Source: Desulfovibrio sp. (lineage in GTDB: Bacteria; Bacillota; Dethiobacteria; DTU022). Taken from it: a stretch of 64,000 nucleotides of DNA. Where the stretch lies: the NCBI GenBank assembly GCA_020060545.1, contig JAGUZX010000134.1, forward strand, positions 1 to 64,000, in the 5' to 3' direction. Below the pieces are notes generated by a model. It was not told the DNA's origin and made no database searches. It saw nothing but the letters and a program-made list of their open reading frames with translations. Shown in pieces: positions 25,210 to 34,227 of this stretch (position 1 is its first letter; every line of letters begins with the position of its first letter). Position numbers and translations under genes: made by a program.

Positions 25210-27225
25210 CTAAAATTGAGGAGTTCGTTTTTCCAGGAACGCGGCGATACCCTCCCTGGCCCCTTGGGTGCAGGCGACTTCGCCAAAAGCCTTGTAGCCA
25301 ACCTCCAGAGCTTCCTCGAAAGAGGGGCTCGCGGCGGCATCCCGGACCGCCTCGGAGATGATCTCCACGACCTCCCGGCTGAGCGGCAATTTCCCGGCCA
25401 TTGGCGCCTCCAGGGATGCCAGCGCGGTGATCGCCACCGGTTGATCGGCAATGCGCGGAATCGGTTTGCCCGCCATCTTCTTCACGGCGCGGACGGCCAG
25501 TTTGATCAGAGCGAGGTAATCGCCGGCCAACCCGGAGACAATGCCCAGGTCGAGCGCTTCTTTCGCTGTCAGCCGTTTTGCCTGCCGAATCATGTCGTGG
25601 AACAGCTCCGAGGCGGCGGGCCAGCGCCGGTAGGGGACCACCATCCCCCCGATGCCGGGAAGAATTCCCAGGGTTACTTCGGGAAACTGGAACCAGGCCT
25701 GCTCCGCAGCCATGATCTGGTGGCAGCGGAGGGCCAGTTCAAAACCGCCTCCCAGGGCCAGGCCGTTCACCGCGGCAACTACCGGCTTGCTGCACCGGTC
25801 CAGGTAGCGCAGGAGCAGGGAACAGTCTCGGGCATACTCCACCGCGGCGGCGGCATTTCCCAGCATCTGGGGAAACTTGCCGATGTCCGCGCCGGCGCAA
25901 AAAGCGCGTTCGCCGTACCCGGTAATGACAAAGCCTTCGACGGCAGGATCGGACTCGTTTTCTTTTAAGACCTCCAGGATCTCCATATTGACCTCGTCGC
26001 TTAAAGCGTTCATCACCTGCGGGCGCCTGATGGTAATGATCTTGACGCCGTCCATTTCATCGACGAGAATATTCCGTTTGAAGTTTTGGTAACTGCCGTA
26101 GCCGGCCTCAATGCCCGGCATCCCGGGGCGATCTTTTTGGAAACCGGCCATGATCTTTTTGACCTTCTCTTCACCAAGCTCGCTCATGATATCGAAGGGC
26201 CCTTTCCGGAAACCGAGGGCGATCTGGCAGCCGAGGTTTAAATCCTCCAGCGTCCCGATGCCCTTGTTGATAATGTCAAACGACTGGGAAAAGAGGACGC
26301 CCAGGAGCCGGCTGCGAATTTTTTCCGCTTTCTGCTCATCCAGCTCCACTTTTTGGCCCGGTTTAAGGGTGACCCAGGTATCAACGGAACGCAGGATATT
26401 GGCGGGACGGTAATGTTCGCCTTCTTCCATCTGCAGGGAGTTTGTCTCCACAATGATCGGATTGCCCCGGGCGAGGTTTAAAACGAAAAAAGGGCCGGCA
26501 AAAACGTATTCCTGGGCGACCTGATCGATCTGGGGAGCGGTAGCGTCATCGAGCAGCAGGGCGGCATCGTTGCACCAGTTGTCAAAGATGCGGTCGAGGA
26601 CAAAACAGATCTTATCCAGGGTCACGATGGGGACCTTTCCGGTGGCGCAAAACATCCAGGTCAGGTAGTCGATGACTGCGCGGTCCGCCTTCGCCCAGGT
26701 AACTACTTCTACGGCGGGGTTGCGCCAGGCCGGGGCGAAGAAGTGGGTTATGGAAGTCCTGGCGGGCATCCCGGCTTCGGCAAAGATCCTTTCCGCGGGA
26801 ATGGAGCTCGTATTGGAGGTGATAATAGTATCTTTACGAACTTGCTCCTCGATCCTGGCCACGATCTTTCTCTTGATCGCCAGGTTCTCCGTGGCGGCCT
26901 CGATCACCAGATCAGCATTTTTAATCGCCGCGTAGTCCGTGGTATAAACAATATTGGCCCCAATGGCCGCGGCATCATCCGCCTTCATTTTTTTCTTTTC
27001 CACGGCCTTTTGAATATAGCCCTGGATTCTCTTTTCCGCGTTTGCCAGCTGCGCTTCCACGATATCGACGATCACCAGCCGAATGCCGGGCAGGGTGCTT
27101 TTAAAGTAATAGCCGATGTCGGGGCCGATCGTGCCGGCGCCGATGATCGCAACTTCTCCCGGCAGCGCCCGGCCGGTTTCGTGCAAAAGCGGATTGCGGT
27201 GTGTGGGGTAGAGCTCTGCTGTCAT
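25210..27225 (-). CDS. 3-hydroxyacyl-CoA dehydrogenase / enoyl-CoA hydratase fusion (dehydrogenase first)
   Basis: Two beta-oxidation activities in one 671-residue chain, hydrating an enoyl-CoA and oxidising the 3-hydroxyacyl-CoA with NAD. The N-terminal dehydrogenase has the Rossmann GAGTIGPDIGYYF near residue 29, IEAATENLAIKRKI near 108, and the catalytic His region THFFAPAWRNPAVEVV near 160. The crotonase domain starts near 415 with GADIGKFPQML and holds both catalytic glutamates (ALGGGFELALRC, FPEVTLGILPG). This order is opposite to FadB/FadJ and resembles fusions known from archaea and some anaerobes. It lies 154 bases upstream of the flavin oxidoreductase, a gap containing one GC-rich hairpin (about 25115-25135). 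Confidence 0.9.
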   Translation of the reverse strand: MTAELYPTHRNPLLHETGRALPGEVAIIGAGTIGPDIGYYFKSTLPGIRLVIVDIVEAQLANAEKRIQGYIQKAVEKKKMKADDAAAIGANIVYTTDYAAIKNADLVIEAATENLAIKRKIVARIEEQVRKDTIITSNTSSIPAERIFAEAGMPARTSITHFFAPAWRNPAVEVVTWAKADRAVIDYLTWMFCATGKVPIVTLDKICFVLDRIFDNWCNDAALLLDDATAPQIDQVAQEYVFAGPFFVLNLARGNPIIVETNSLQMEEGEHYRPANILRSVDTWVTLKPGQKVELDEQKAEKIRSRLLGVLFSQSFDIINKGIGTLEDLNLGCQIALGFRKGPFDIMSELGEEKVKKIMAGFQKDRPGMPGIEAGYGSYQNFKRNILVDEMDGVKIITIRRPQVMNALSDEVNMEILEVLKENESDPAVEGFVITGYGERAFCAGADIGKFPQMLGNAAAAVEYARDCSLLLRYLDRCSKPVVAAVNGLALGGGFELALRCHQIMAAEQAWFQFPEVTLGILPGIGGMVVPYRRWPAASELFHDMIRQAKRLTAKEALDLGIVSGLAGDYLALIKLAVRAVKKMAGKPIPRIADQPVAITALASLEAPMAGKLPLSREVVEIISEAVRDAAASPSFEEALEVGYKAFGEVACTQGAREGIAAFLEKRTPQF

Positions 27226-27294
27226 TTTACCTATTCCTCCGTTTTTTTAGATTCGCGTTCAAACCCGGATGGCCTTTTTTTTCACGATGCGTTT

Positions 27295-27308
27295 CCGGCG
27301 CGCGCCGG
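27295..27308. repeat. 14-bp perfect GC palindrome
   Basis: CCGGCGCGCGCCGG, in the 211-base gap between the acyl-CoA dehydrogenase stop and the fusion-gene start, about 70 bases upstream of the latter. It could be an operator half-site pair or a simple GC hairpin; no T run follows. Confidence 0.4.
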
Positions 27309-27403
27309 CTGCCGCGCCCGGCACGCGTTAGGCAATCGTTGTGGCAGTGGACAGCGGGGTGATCGAGATAAGCGATGCCGCCGGAGCGCCAGCACAACCT
27401 CCC

Positions 27404-27441
27404 CCTTCTCACTTCCCGCATCTCACCTCTCACTTCTCATT
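27404..27441 (-). repeat. Type B heptad repeat after the acyl-CoA dehydrogenase gene
   Basis: Plus-strand units acttccc, gcatctc, acctctc and acttctc in 7-base phase, directly joined to the stop of the gene at 27437-28576. The TGA stop is part of the first unit. Confidence 0.85.
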
Positions 27442-28576
27442 TGCCCAGCAGTTCCCTGGCGATAACGAGCCTCTGGATCTGATTGGTCCCCTCAAAAATG
27501 GCAAAAATCTTGGCGTCACGCATCATCCGCTCGACCGGGTAATCCCTGGAATAACCGTAGTCGCCCAGCAAATCCGCCGCCTTGGAGGTAACATCCATCA
27601 CCATATCGGAGGCAAACAGCTTGCTCATGGCCGAAAACTTGATATAACCCTCTTCTTTCCGGTCATATTTTACGGCTGCGGCCTGAGTCAGGCTGCGGGA
27701 AGCCTGGATTACAGTCTCCATGTCGGCCAGGGTGAATTGGACCGCCTGGCTCCCGGCGAGAGGAACCCCGTCGGACACCGCGTCCCTGGCAAACGCAAGC
27801 GCGGCATCCAGGGCCCCCTGGGCCAGGCCGGTCGCCATGGCGCCGACCATAACCCTCCCTTTATCCAGGCAGTCGAGGGCGATGCGGAAACCGTCCCCGA
27901 TTTTACCGACGATATTCTCCCCGGGCACCCTGACCTGATCGAAGATTATTTCCGCCGTCGAAGATCCCTTCAGCCCCATTTTCTTTTCCAGCTTCCCTGT
28001 CGACAAACCCGGTGTGCCCCGTTCAACCAGGAAAGCGGTCAGCTTATCTTTCCCGCCGGCGTCTACTTTGGCAAAAACCACGAGCAGGTCGGCAATGTTT
28101 CCGTGCGTAATAAATATTTTACTGCCGCTAATGCTGTAACTGCCTCCATCGAGCACGGCCCTGGTCTGAACCGCGGCGACATCCGAACCGGCATTGGCTT
28201 CCGTCAGGGCGAAAGAGGCCAGGCACTCTCCTGAAGCAACCTTTGGCAGGTACTTCTTCTTTTGCGCCTCGCTGCCCCAGAGCACCAGCGGGCTTGCCCC
28301 GAGAGACTGGTTCCCCAGAATCATGGATGAAGCCCCGCAAACTCTGGACACCTCCTCGATCGCTACGCACAGTGTTGACAGGAGGCCGTCAGTACCCCCG
28401 TACTCCGGCTGCACCACGAGCCTGAACAGCCCGGACGCGGCAAAAAGTTCCTTTACCTCCCACGGAAATTCGCCCTTTTCGTCTGTCTCCGCCGCCTGCG
28501 GCGCCACCCTTTCCAGCATCATTTTCCGCACTTCATCTCTTAAGCGGAGCTGCGCTTCGCTGAGCCAGAGTCCCAT
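27437..28576 (-). CDS. Acyl-CoA dehydrogenase (first of two)
   Basis: FAD enzyme forming an alpha,beta-double bond in an acyl-CoA, passing electrons to ETF. 379 residues, normal length. N-terminal helices (LSEAQLRLRDEVRKM), SFALTEANAGSDVAAVQT near residue 120, ITHGNIADLLVVFA near 150, QAVQFTLADM near 272, and the catalytic glutamate in FAIFEGTNQIQRLVIAREL near 362. The ATG overlaps the stop of the molybdenum subunit gene by one base, so it belongs to the hydroxylase operon. Its stop codon is supplied by a type B heptad repeat. The chain-length or branched substrate cannot be deduced. Confidence 0.93.
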   Translation of the reverse strand: MGLWLSEAQLRLRDEVRKMMLERVAPQAAETDEKGEFPWEVKELFAASGLFRLVVQPEYGGTDGLLSTLCVAIEEVSRVCGASSMILGNQSLGASPLVLWGSEAQKKKYLPKVASGECLASFALTEANAGSDVAAVQTRAVLDGGSYSISGSKIFITHGNIADLLVVFAKVDAGGKDKLTAFLVERGTPGLSTGKLEKKMGLKGSSTAEIIFDQVRVPGENIVGKIGDGFRIALDCLDKGRVMVGAMATGLAQGALDAALAFARDAVSDGVPLAGSQAVQFTLADMETVIQASRSLTQAAAVKYDRKEEGYIKFSAMSKLFASDMVMDVTSKAADLLGDYGYSRDYPVERMMRDAKIFAIFEGTNQIQRLVIARELLGK

Positions 28577-30891
28577 TATTCCCCTCCCCTCTCTTCCGAT
28601 CCGTCTGCGTCAAAAAGCAACTTTTCCGGGGTTAAAGGAAGGCTGCGCACGCGCTTCCCCGTGGCGTCATACACGGCGTTGGCGATGGCCGGGGCGCTTC
28701 CCACCAGCGGGGGTTCACCGATCCCCTTTGCGCCAAACGGGCCAAAACGTTCGCCCGTCTCCACGATGATCGAAGTAATCTCCGGCATGTCGGCAAAGGT
28801 CAACATTTTGTAGTCCAGGAAATTGGGATTCAGGACCTTGCCTTTTTCGGTTTGCAGATTTTCCATGAGGCTGTAACCGATGCCCATGGCCGCGCCGCCC
28901 TCGAGCTGGCCTTCCAGCAGCATCGGGTTGATCGCTTTTCCGACGTCCATGGCGATCACGTATTTTAAAATCTCCACCCGGCCCGTTTCGCGGTCCACTT
29001 CCACCTCCGCCCCGTGCACGCCGTAAGTGTAGGCGGCGGAAAAATTCCCCTTCATCTCCTTGTCGAGCATCTGGGTGGGCGGATCATAAAAATGCGAGGC
29101 CACGATCTGGGTGCCGCCTGTTTTGAAATGGGCCGCCCTTAAGACGCGCTCAAGCTGCATCGATACGGCGGGATTGCGCCGGGAATAGACGACGCTGTTT
29201 TTGATCGCGAGATCCTCCTGCGGTTCATTCAACAGGGAAGCGGCGAGAGCAAGGATCTGTTCTTTGGCGCTGCGCGCGGCATAAAGGGCCGAGTTGCCGG
29301 CGACAAAAGTAGTCCTGCTGGCATGGGCGCCCACGTCCCAGGTTTCAAGATCGGTGTTGCCCATAATCACTTTGATATCGCCGATGCAAACTCCGAGCTC
29401 TTCGGCCACGATCTGGGCGATGACCGTGTCTGATCCCTGCCCCATATCGGTGGCTCCGCTCATGACGGTGACCTTGGCAAAGTCATCCAGCTTGATGATC
29501 GTGCCGCAGGCGTCGGATTTGTAAATCCGCGCCCCGCCGCCGACGTGAATCAGGGAACCGACCCCGACCCCGCGCCCGTTCCGCTTGCCCCTCTTTTCGT
29601 TCCAATTGAGACTTTCACGCACGGCCTCCAGGCACTCTTTCATCCCGCAGCTGCCGACCTTGAAGCCCTGCGGCGTTACCTCGCCGGCAGTGTTGGCATT
29701 AAGCATTCTGAATTCGAGGGGATCAAACCCCGCCTGCTCCGCCAGGGCATCGATCTGGCTCTCGATGGCGAAAGTGGCCTGGGGGTTCCCGTAGCCCCGC
29801 ATCGCCGTAGCGTAAATGTTGTTTGTATACACGCATCGGGCCGTGTAGCGCACGTTGGGCACCTTGTAGAGGGAGGAGATCGGCATCATCATCACCGATG
29901 GTGTCGTCGCGCCCCACGAAGTATAGGCGCCGTTGTCGAGCACCATCTCGACATCGCGGAATGTGAGCCTGCCCTCCCTGGTGCAGCCCTGTGCTATTTT
30001 TGCTTCCACCTTCTGGCGCGCAGGCGTGGCGAAAAATTCTTCTTCCCTGGAGAAAACGAGCTTTACGGGGCGCCCGGCATAGTAAGCCAGCAGGATGGTG
30101 ATGAACTCGAACGGATAGGTATCCAGCTTGCTTCCGAAAGCCCCGCCGATCGCGGTTGAAACTACCCGGACCCGCTTGTCTTTCAAGCCCAGCGCCGCCA
30201 TCGCTTCGAGAAAATCCCGCTGGGCGAGGTAACGGATCTGGGTCGGGCTGTAAACGGTAAGGTTCCCACCCGGCTGGAATTCCGCCAGGCAGCCCGAGGT
30301 CCCCAGGCAGCAGTGCGTCACCCAAGGCAGCAAAAAGGTTTCTTCCACCACAAAGTCGGCCTGCCTGCGCCCTTCGTCCGGATCGCCGCAGATCAGCTTC
30401 CAGGGCAGTTTAAGGATGTTGCTTCCTTTCTCCTCGTGGATCAGCGGCGCGCCCTCGCGCATCGCTTCCACCGGGTCGAAAACGGCCGGCAGCGGCTCGT
30501 ATTCAACCTCGATCAGGCGCACCGCTTCTTCCGCAATTTCCAAGCTTTCCGCGGCGACGGCGGCAACCTCATCCCGGTACTGGCGCACCTTATCCTTTTT
30601 CAAGACCGGGTTGTCCTTTAGAAAGCCTACCTTGATCTCCGGGGTGTTGTAACCGGTGATCACCGCCCTTACCCCGGGTAACTTCTCGGCGCGGGAGGTG
30701 TCAATATTAAGGATGCGCGCATGAGCGTGCCGGCTCCAGAGGATCTTGCCGTAGAGCATCCGCGGCATTTTTAAATCGTGGATGTAAACGGCTTTCCCCT
30801 GGACTTTATCCAGCGCGTCAAGCTTCGGCAACCTCTTTCCGACCGCTTGCAGTGCAACCCCGCCTGATTCCGGTTCAAGAACTTTCGCCAC
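28576..30891 (-). CDS. Xanthine-dehydrogenase-family molybdenum hydroxylase, large (Mo) subunit
   Basis: 771 residues binding molybdopterin-cytosine dinucleotide. Visible are the a/b hammerhead region (ALDKVQGKAVYIHDL), IGGAFGSKLD near residue 252, AMRGYGNPQATFAIESQID near 355, TDMGQGSDTVIAQI near 468, and the catalytic glutamate in GAKGIGEPPLVGSAPAIANAV near 735. The segment GAHASRTTFVAGNSALYAA resembles the 4-hydroxybenzoyl-CoA reductase branch rather than CO dehydrogenase (no CoxL AYxCSFR loop). GTG start at 30891 with AAAGGGGGTG upstream. It overlaps the Fe-S gene by 17 bases. Likely substrate: an aromatic or heterocyclic compound or its CoA ester; not proven. Confidence 0.88.
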   Translation of the reverse strand: MAKVLEPESGGVALQAVGKRLPKLDALDKVQGKAVYIHDLKMPRMLYGKILWSRHAHARILNIDTSRAEKLPGVRAVITGYNTPEIKVGFLKDNPVLKKDKVRQYRDEVAAVAAESLEIAEEAVRLIEVEYEPLPAVFDPVEAMREGAPLIHEEKGSNILKLPWKLICGDPDEGRRQADFVVEETFLLPWVTHCCLGTSGCLAEFQPGGNLTVYSPTQIRYLAQRDFLEAMAALGLKDKRVRVVSTAIGGAFGSKLDTYPFEFITILLAYYAGRPVKLVFSREEEFFATPARQKVEAKIAQGCTREGRLTFRDVEMVLDNGAYTSWGATTPSVMMMPISSLYKVPNVRYTARCVYTNNIYATAMRGYGNPQATFAIESQIDALAEQAGFDPLEFRMLNANTAGEVTPQGFKVGSCGMKECLEAVRESLNWNEKRGKRNGRGVGVGSLIHVGGGARIYKSDACGTIIKLDDFAKVTVMSGATDMGQGSDTVIAQIVAEELGVCIGDIKVIMGNTDLETWDVGAHASRTTFVAGNSALYAARSAKEQILALAASLLNEPQEDLAIKNSVVYSRRNPAVSMQLERVLRAAHFKTGGTQIVASHFYDPPTQMLDKEMKGNFSAAYTYGVHGAEVEVDRETGRVEILKYVIAMDVGKAINPMLLEGQLEGGAAMGIGYSLMENLQTEKGKVLNPNFLDYKMLTFADMPEITSIIVETGERFGPFGAKGIGEPPLVGSAPAIANAVYDATGKRVRSLPLTPEKLLFDADGSEERGGE

Positions 30892-31357
30892 AGGAACACC
30901 CCCTTTTGCTTGCCGCTGCAACGGCCTCCACGATCTTGGCGTAACCGGTGCACCGGCATAGATTTCCCGCCATCCCCCGCCTGATCTGATCCCGGCTGGG
31001 ACGAGGGTTTTCAGCCAGCAGCGCCTTGGCCGACATGATCATGCCCGGGGTGCAGAAGCCGCACTGGACGGCGCCGTGCTCCACAAATGCCTCCTGCAGC
31101 GGATCGAGCCGGCATTGCTTCCCGGCCAAGCCTTCAACGGTCTGCACGCTTTTCCCGTTAACAAAGGCCGCAAGCATCAAACAGGCGTTCACTGCTTCCT
31201 GCTCGACAAGCACGGTACAGGAGCCGCATTCACCGTAGCCGCAGCCCTCTTTGGCGCCGCGCAGCTCAAAATGCTCCCGGAGCATTTCCAAAAGAGTAAC
31301 CTGATCGGGCACTTCCGCGGTCACCGGGTCACCGTTAAGCAGAAACGATATCTTCAC
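30875..31357 (-). CDS. Molybdenum hydroxylase, [2Fe-2S] subunit
   Basis: 160 residues. A plant-type [2Fe-2S] domain with CGYGECGSCTVLV near residue 40 is followed by the helical [2Fe-2S] domain with QCGFCTPGMIMSAKALL near 100 and GNLCRCTGYAKIVEAV near 135, all eight cluster cysteines present. GTG at 31357 with AAGGGGTG upstream, five bases after the FAD subunit stop. Longer in-frame starts upstream show no homology. An extra CSC near the C-terminus is not part of the standard clusters. Confidence 0.93.
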   Translation of the reverse strand: MKISFLLNGDPVTAEVPDQVTLLEMLREHFELRGAKEGCGYGECGSCTVLVEQEAVNACLMLAAFVNGKSVQTVEGLAGKQCRLDPLQEAFVEHGAVQCGFCTPGMIMSAKALLAENPRPSRDQIRRGMAGNLCRCTGYAKIVEAVAAASKRGCSCGESS

Positions 31358-31362
31358 TGCAA

Positions 31363-32244
31363 TCACCCCTTCATCGTTCGTCCCGAGCGCTCGAGAGCCT
31401 CGGCGGCGGCGCGCGGCAGCAGCGCGCAAATCATCTTCTTCCGGTAAGCGGCAGTTGTCCGGAAGCTCGTTCTGGGGCTCGAATCTTCTAGCGCCAGCAC
31501 TCCCGCTTCTTCCCACACGGCGCGGTAGAAGGGTTTTCCGGCTACATGCTTCTCCGCCCTGATCGCCCTGATCGGGGTCGGAGCGGCCAGCGTCAACGCA
31601 ATCCTTGCTTCTCGACAGATCTCCCCGCCGGCTTCAGGAATCAGCGTGACGGCAACCCCGAGCAGCGGCAGATCCATCGCTTTGCGCCGGGTATGCTTGA
31701 GATAGCGGGAACAGGCCTCCGGCGGAAGCTCCGGGATGATGATCTGTTTCAACACTTCATTGGCGGCCAGCGCGGTTTTACCGGGGCCGCGGAAAAATTC
31801 GTTTAAGGAAATGTTCCTTTCCCCCTCCGGCCCTTCAACCAGGAGTACGGCATCGAGAGCGAGCAGCGGACCCGCCGTATCCGCCGAAGGCGCCCCATTG
31901 CAGATATTCCCCCCCACGGTGGCCACGTTGCGCACCTGAACAGACCCCAGGTTGTCGACAGCATCAGCCAGCAGGGTGAACCGTTCCCGGATCAGCGGCG
32001 AGCGTTCAATCGCCCGGTGCGTAACCATGGCACCGAGCCGCAAATACCCGCCGCTAAAGTTGATTTCATTAACGCCGGGCACGCTGCGCAAAGATATGAC
32101 ATGATCGGGTTCCTTTTTCCCCTGCTTCATCTCCACAACCAGGTCTGTTCCTCCCGCAATAAGGCGGGCTTTTTCCCCGTACGCACTCAAAAGATGGACC
32201 GCATCTGCAATCGATTTTGGTTCGTGATAAGTAAACCTTCGCAA
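31363..32244 (-). CDS. Molybdenum hydroxylase, FAD-binding subunit
   Basis: 293 residues of the CoxM/HcrB family, passing electrons between the Fe-S clusters and an external acceptor. FAD-pyrophosphate motifs LIAGGTDLVVEMKQG near residue 28 and TVGGNICNGAPSADTAGPLLALDA near 108. The length leaves no room for the extra [4Fe-4S] loop found in the 4-hydroxybenzoyl-CoA reductase beta subunit, so electron flow is probably the conventional direction. It is the first gene of the FAD - Fe-S - Mo - acyl-CoA dehydrogenase set. The order medium-small-large is the common one for this family. Confidence 0.9.
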   Translation of the reverse strand: MRRFTYHEPKSIADAVHLLSAYGEKARLIAGGTDLVVEMKQGKKEPDHVISLRSVPGVNEINFSGGYLRLGAMVTHRAIERSPLIRERFTLLADAVDNLGSVQVRNVATVGGNICNGAPSADTAGPLLALDAVLLVEGPEGERNISLNEFFRGPGKTALAANEVLKQIIIPELPPEACSRYLKHTRRKAMDLPLLGVAVTLIPEAGGEICREARIALTLAAPTPIRAIRAEKHVAGKPFYRAVWEEAGVLALEDSSPRTSFRTTAAYRKKMICALLPRAAAEALERSGRTMKG

Positions 32245-32264
32245 TGCTTATCCCTCCCCTAATT

Positions 32265-32285
32265 GGAAGTTGGAAGTTAGAGGTT
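32265..32285. repeat. Type C heptad repeat (AACTTCC-like)
   Basis: Plus strand ggaagtt, ggaagtt, agaggtt: a third variant of the 7-base repeat, in the 219-base gap between the HyuB gene and the FAD subunit gene. Short. Confidence 0.5.
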
Positions 32286-32314
32286 TGCTGTCGGAAATAC
32301 CCCTCTTACCCTAA

Positions 32315-32340
32315 CCCTCTCCCGCCAGGGGGGGAGAGGG
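32315..32340. repeat. Intergenic palindrome CCCTCTCCC/GGGAGAGGG
   Basis: Perfect 9-bp arms (32315-32323, 32332-32340) around an 8-base G-rich loop. Similar C-rich/G-rich palindromes are dispersed repeats in many bacterial genomes. No T run, so not a standard terminator. Confidence 0.7.
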
Positions 32341-32450
32341 AATCCTCTCTCTCGCTTCCCGCCATCAGAGCGCCATGCGGCTGTCGGCATGCCGAAACCG
32401 TCCCCACTTTTCTTGCTATCAACAGCTCGAGAGCGGCCTCATTTTTTTCC

Positions 32451-32478
32451 CACTTCCCACTTCTCACTTCCCACCTCT
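32451..32478 (-). repeat. Type B heptad repeat overlapping the HyuB 3' end
   Basis: Units cacttcc, cacttct, cacttcc and cacctct in exact 7-base phase. The last codons (RGGK) and the TGA stop of the HyuB gene lie inside the array. Confidence 0.85.
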
Positions 32479-34227
32479 CAATACGGCGGTAGCTTTTTCG
32501 TCCACAGTAAAAGTGTCCCTGTCGATGACCACACCGTAATCTTCTCTTGCCTTTTCGAAGGATACGACACCGTTTCTCACGTCGGCAAGAACCTTTTCCG
32601 GCGGGCGCAGGTGCGGGTCGCCGTAACCGCCGCCGCCTCCGGCCTGCTGGTACCAGATTGTCCCTTGCGGGACACCGTGCACCAGCTCCTTGCTCCTCGG
32701 AACGTACACGCGTCCGTCCGGGTAGCGCAGCTCGATTCTGTTCAAAGTGCCCGGCTTTCCTCCAAAAAGGCCGAAAGCGGGCTCGACATCGCCGTCGCCA
32801 AAAGTGACACAGGTAGTATTACCCGCGTTAATAACGAATCCGGTCTCCACGCCCAGCCCGCCGCGCCACCGTCCGGCGCCCGCGGAATCGCAGAGATACT
32901 CGTGCTGGAGCAGCAGGTGGGGATCTTGCAGCTCAAACATTTCATAGTCCTGCGCCAGGACCCCTCCGGAGGCGTCGATCATACCGATATGATCGTAACC
33001 GTCAAAGCCGCGTGTTCCCCCCGAGCCGCCTTTCATGGCCAGGAAAAGAATATCGACGTAGGGTGCGTTCTTCCGGGGATCCTGGCCGGTCACCAGGCCG
33101 CACAGCAGCTGATTCCATCCCGCGGTAACCCGCTCCGGGATGGCCGGGGCAAGCGCCCGGATGATCGCGTCGGCGACCGGCGGGCAGAGATGATTGCCGA
33201 AGGTTGTCGCGGCCGGGAAGGCGGCGTTAAGAATTTTCCCCTCCGGGATGATCATCCGGATTGGCCTGGACATGCCGTCATTGTGCGGGATATCGGGATT
33301 GACCATCTGCAGGAACGTCAGGATCACGGCTGATGCGGAAGAGGTAAAGGTGCCGTTCACAAAAGCAGGCGTCTGGGAGTCGGTTTCTGAGAAATCAAAA
33401 GTAATCGTTTCATCTTCCACGGTGATTTTGACCCGAATTTTGTAGGTTGAACCGATGTTTTTCCCGTCATAATAAACGGTCGATTCGCCAAGGTAGACCC
33501 CGTTGGGGATACTCCTGATCTCCGCCTGCATCATTTTTTCCGTTGAACGGTAAAGATAATCCTTGTGGGCTTCGTATACCGCCAGGCCGTACTTGCCGAT
33601 CAGTTCCAGCATCCGCCTTTCGGCCAGGGTGCAGCTGCCGATCTGGGCCGTTAAATCCGCCGGCACGATATCGTAGCGGATATTGGCAAAGATCAGATCC
33701 CAGACATCCCGGCGCAGTTTTCCTTTTTCGAAAACTTTCACCGGTGGAATCCGCAGGGCTTCCTGCCATACCTCCGTGGCATCGGGATTGTAGCCTCCCG
33801 CCACCGCGCCCCCGATATCGGCCTGATGACCCTTGCAGGCAGCCCAGGCGATAAGCTTTCCCTCGCCGAAAATCGGTTTATATACGGCTACATCATTGTT
33901 CTGGTTTCCGAGGGAGAAAACATCGTTGTGGAAAATCACATCGCCCGGGTAGATCTCGTCCCCAAAATAACGCACAATGTACTCGCATACGGGGCCCAGG
34001 GAGAACGATAAGATGGGGAGATTCTCGGTTTGTTCCAGCATTTTACCCGCCCCGTCATAAAGGCCGGTGACAAAGTCCTTGGCCTCACAAAGGATCGGGG
34101 ACCTGGTTGTCCGGGTAATGGCATGGCTCATCTCCTGGGTGATTGATTTAAACCGCCGCTGAAACACCGAAACGAGAATTTTGTCGATCTTGACCGCGCT
34201 TGCCGCATCCGTTTTCGCTTCGCTCAT
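32464..34227 (-). CDS. hyuB: Hydantoinase B / oxoprolinase-family subunit
   Basis: 587 residues, the partner of HyuA in ATP-dependent ring-opening or carboxylating enzymes (N-methylhydantoinase, 5-oxoprolinase, acetone/acetophenone carboxylase families). Visible are KSITQEMSHAITRTTRSPILCEAKDF near residue 28, the metal-region GDVIFHNDVFSLGNQNNDV near 95, KGHQADIGG near 132 and QQAGGGGGYGDPHLR near 540. It begins with a four-base ATGA overlap with hyuA. The C-terminal RGGK and stop are encoded by a heptad repeat. Which reaction is catalysed cannot be told from sequence alone; a carboxylase role would fit the CoA context but is inference. Confidence 0.88.
   Translation of the reverse strand: MSEAKTDAASAVKIDKILVSVFQRRFKSITQEMSHAITRTTRSPILCEAKDFVTGLYDGAGKMLEQTENLPILSFSLGPVCEYIVRYFGDEIYPGDVIFHNDVFSLGNQNNDVAVYKPIFGEGKLIAWAACKGHQADIGGAVAGGYNPDATEVWQEALRIPPVKVFEKGKLRRDVWDLIFANIRYDIVPADLTAQIGSCTLAERRMLELIGKYGLAVYEAHKDYLYRSTEKMMQAEIRSIPNGVYLGESTVYYDGKNIGSTYKIRVKITVEDETITFDFSETDSQTPAFVNGTFTSSASAVILTFLQMVNPDIPHNDGMSRPIRMIIPEGKILNAAFPAATTFGNHLCPPVADAIIRALAPAIPERVTAGWNQLLCGLVTGQDPRKNAPYVDILFLAMKGGSGGTRGFDGYDHIGMIDASGGVLAQDYEMFELQDPHLLLQHEYLCDSAGAGRWRGGLGVETGFVINAGNTTCVTFGDGDVEPAFGLFGGKPGTLNRIELRYPDGRVYVPRSKELVHGVPQGTIWYQQAGGGGGYGDPHLRPPEKVLADVRNGVVSFEKAREDYGVVIDRDTFTVDEKATAVLRGGK

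Noticed and set aside
24591-25361. 256-codon plus-strand frame across the flavin enzyme start
   Set aside because: Overlaps two conserved minus-strand genes, no ribosome site and no recognisable motif.
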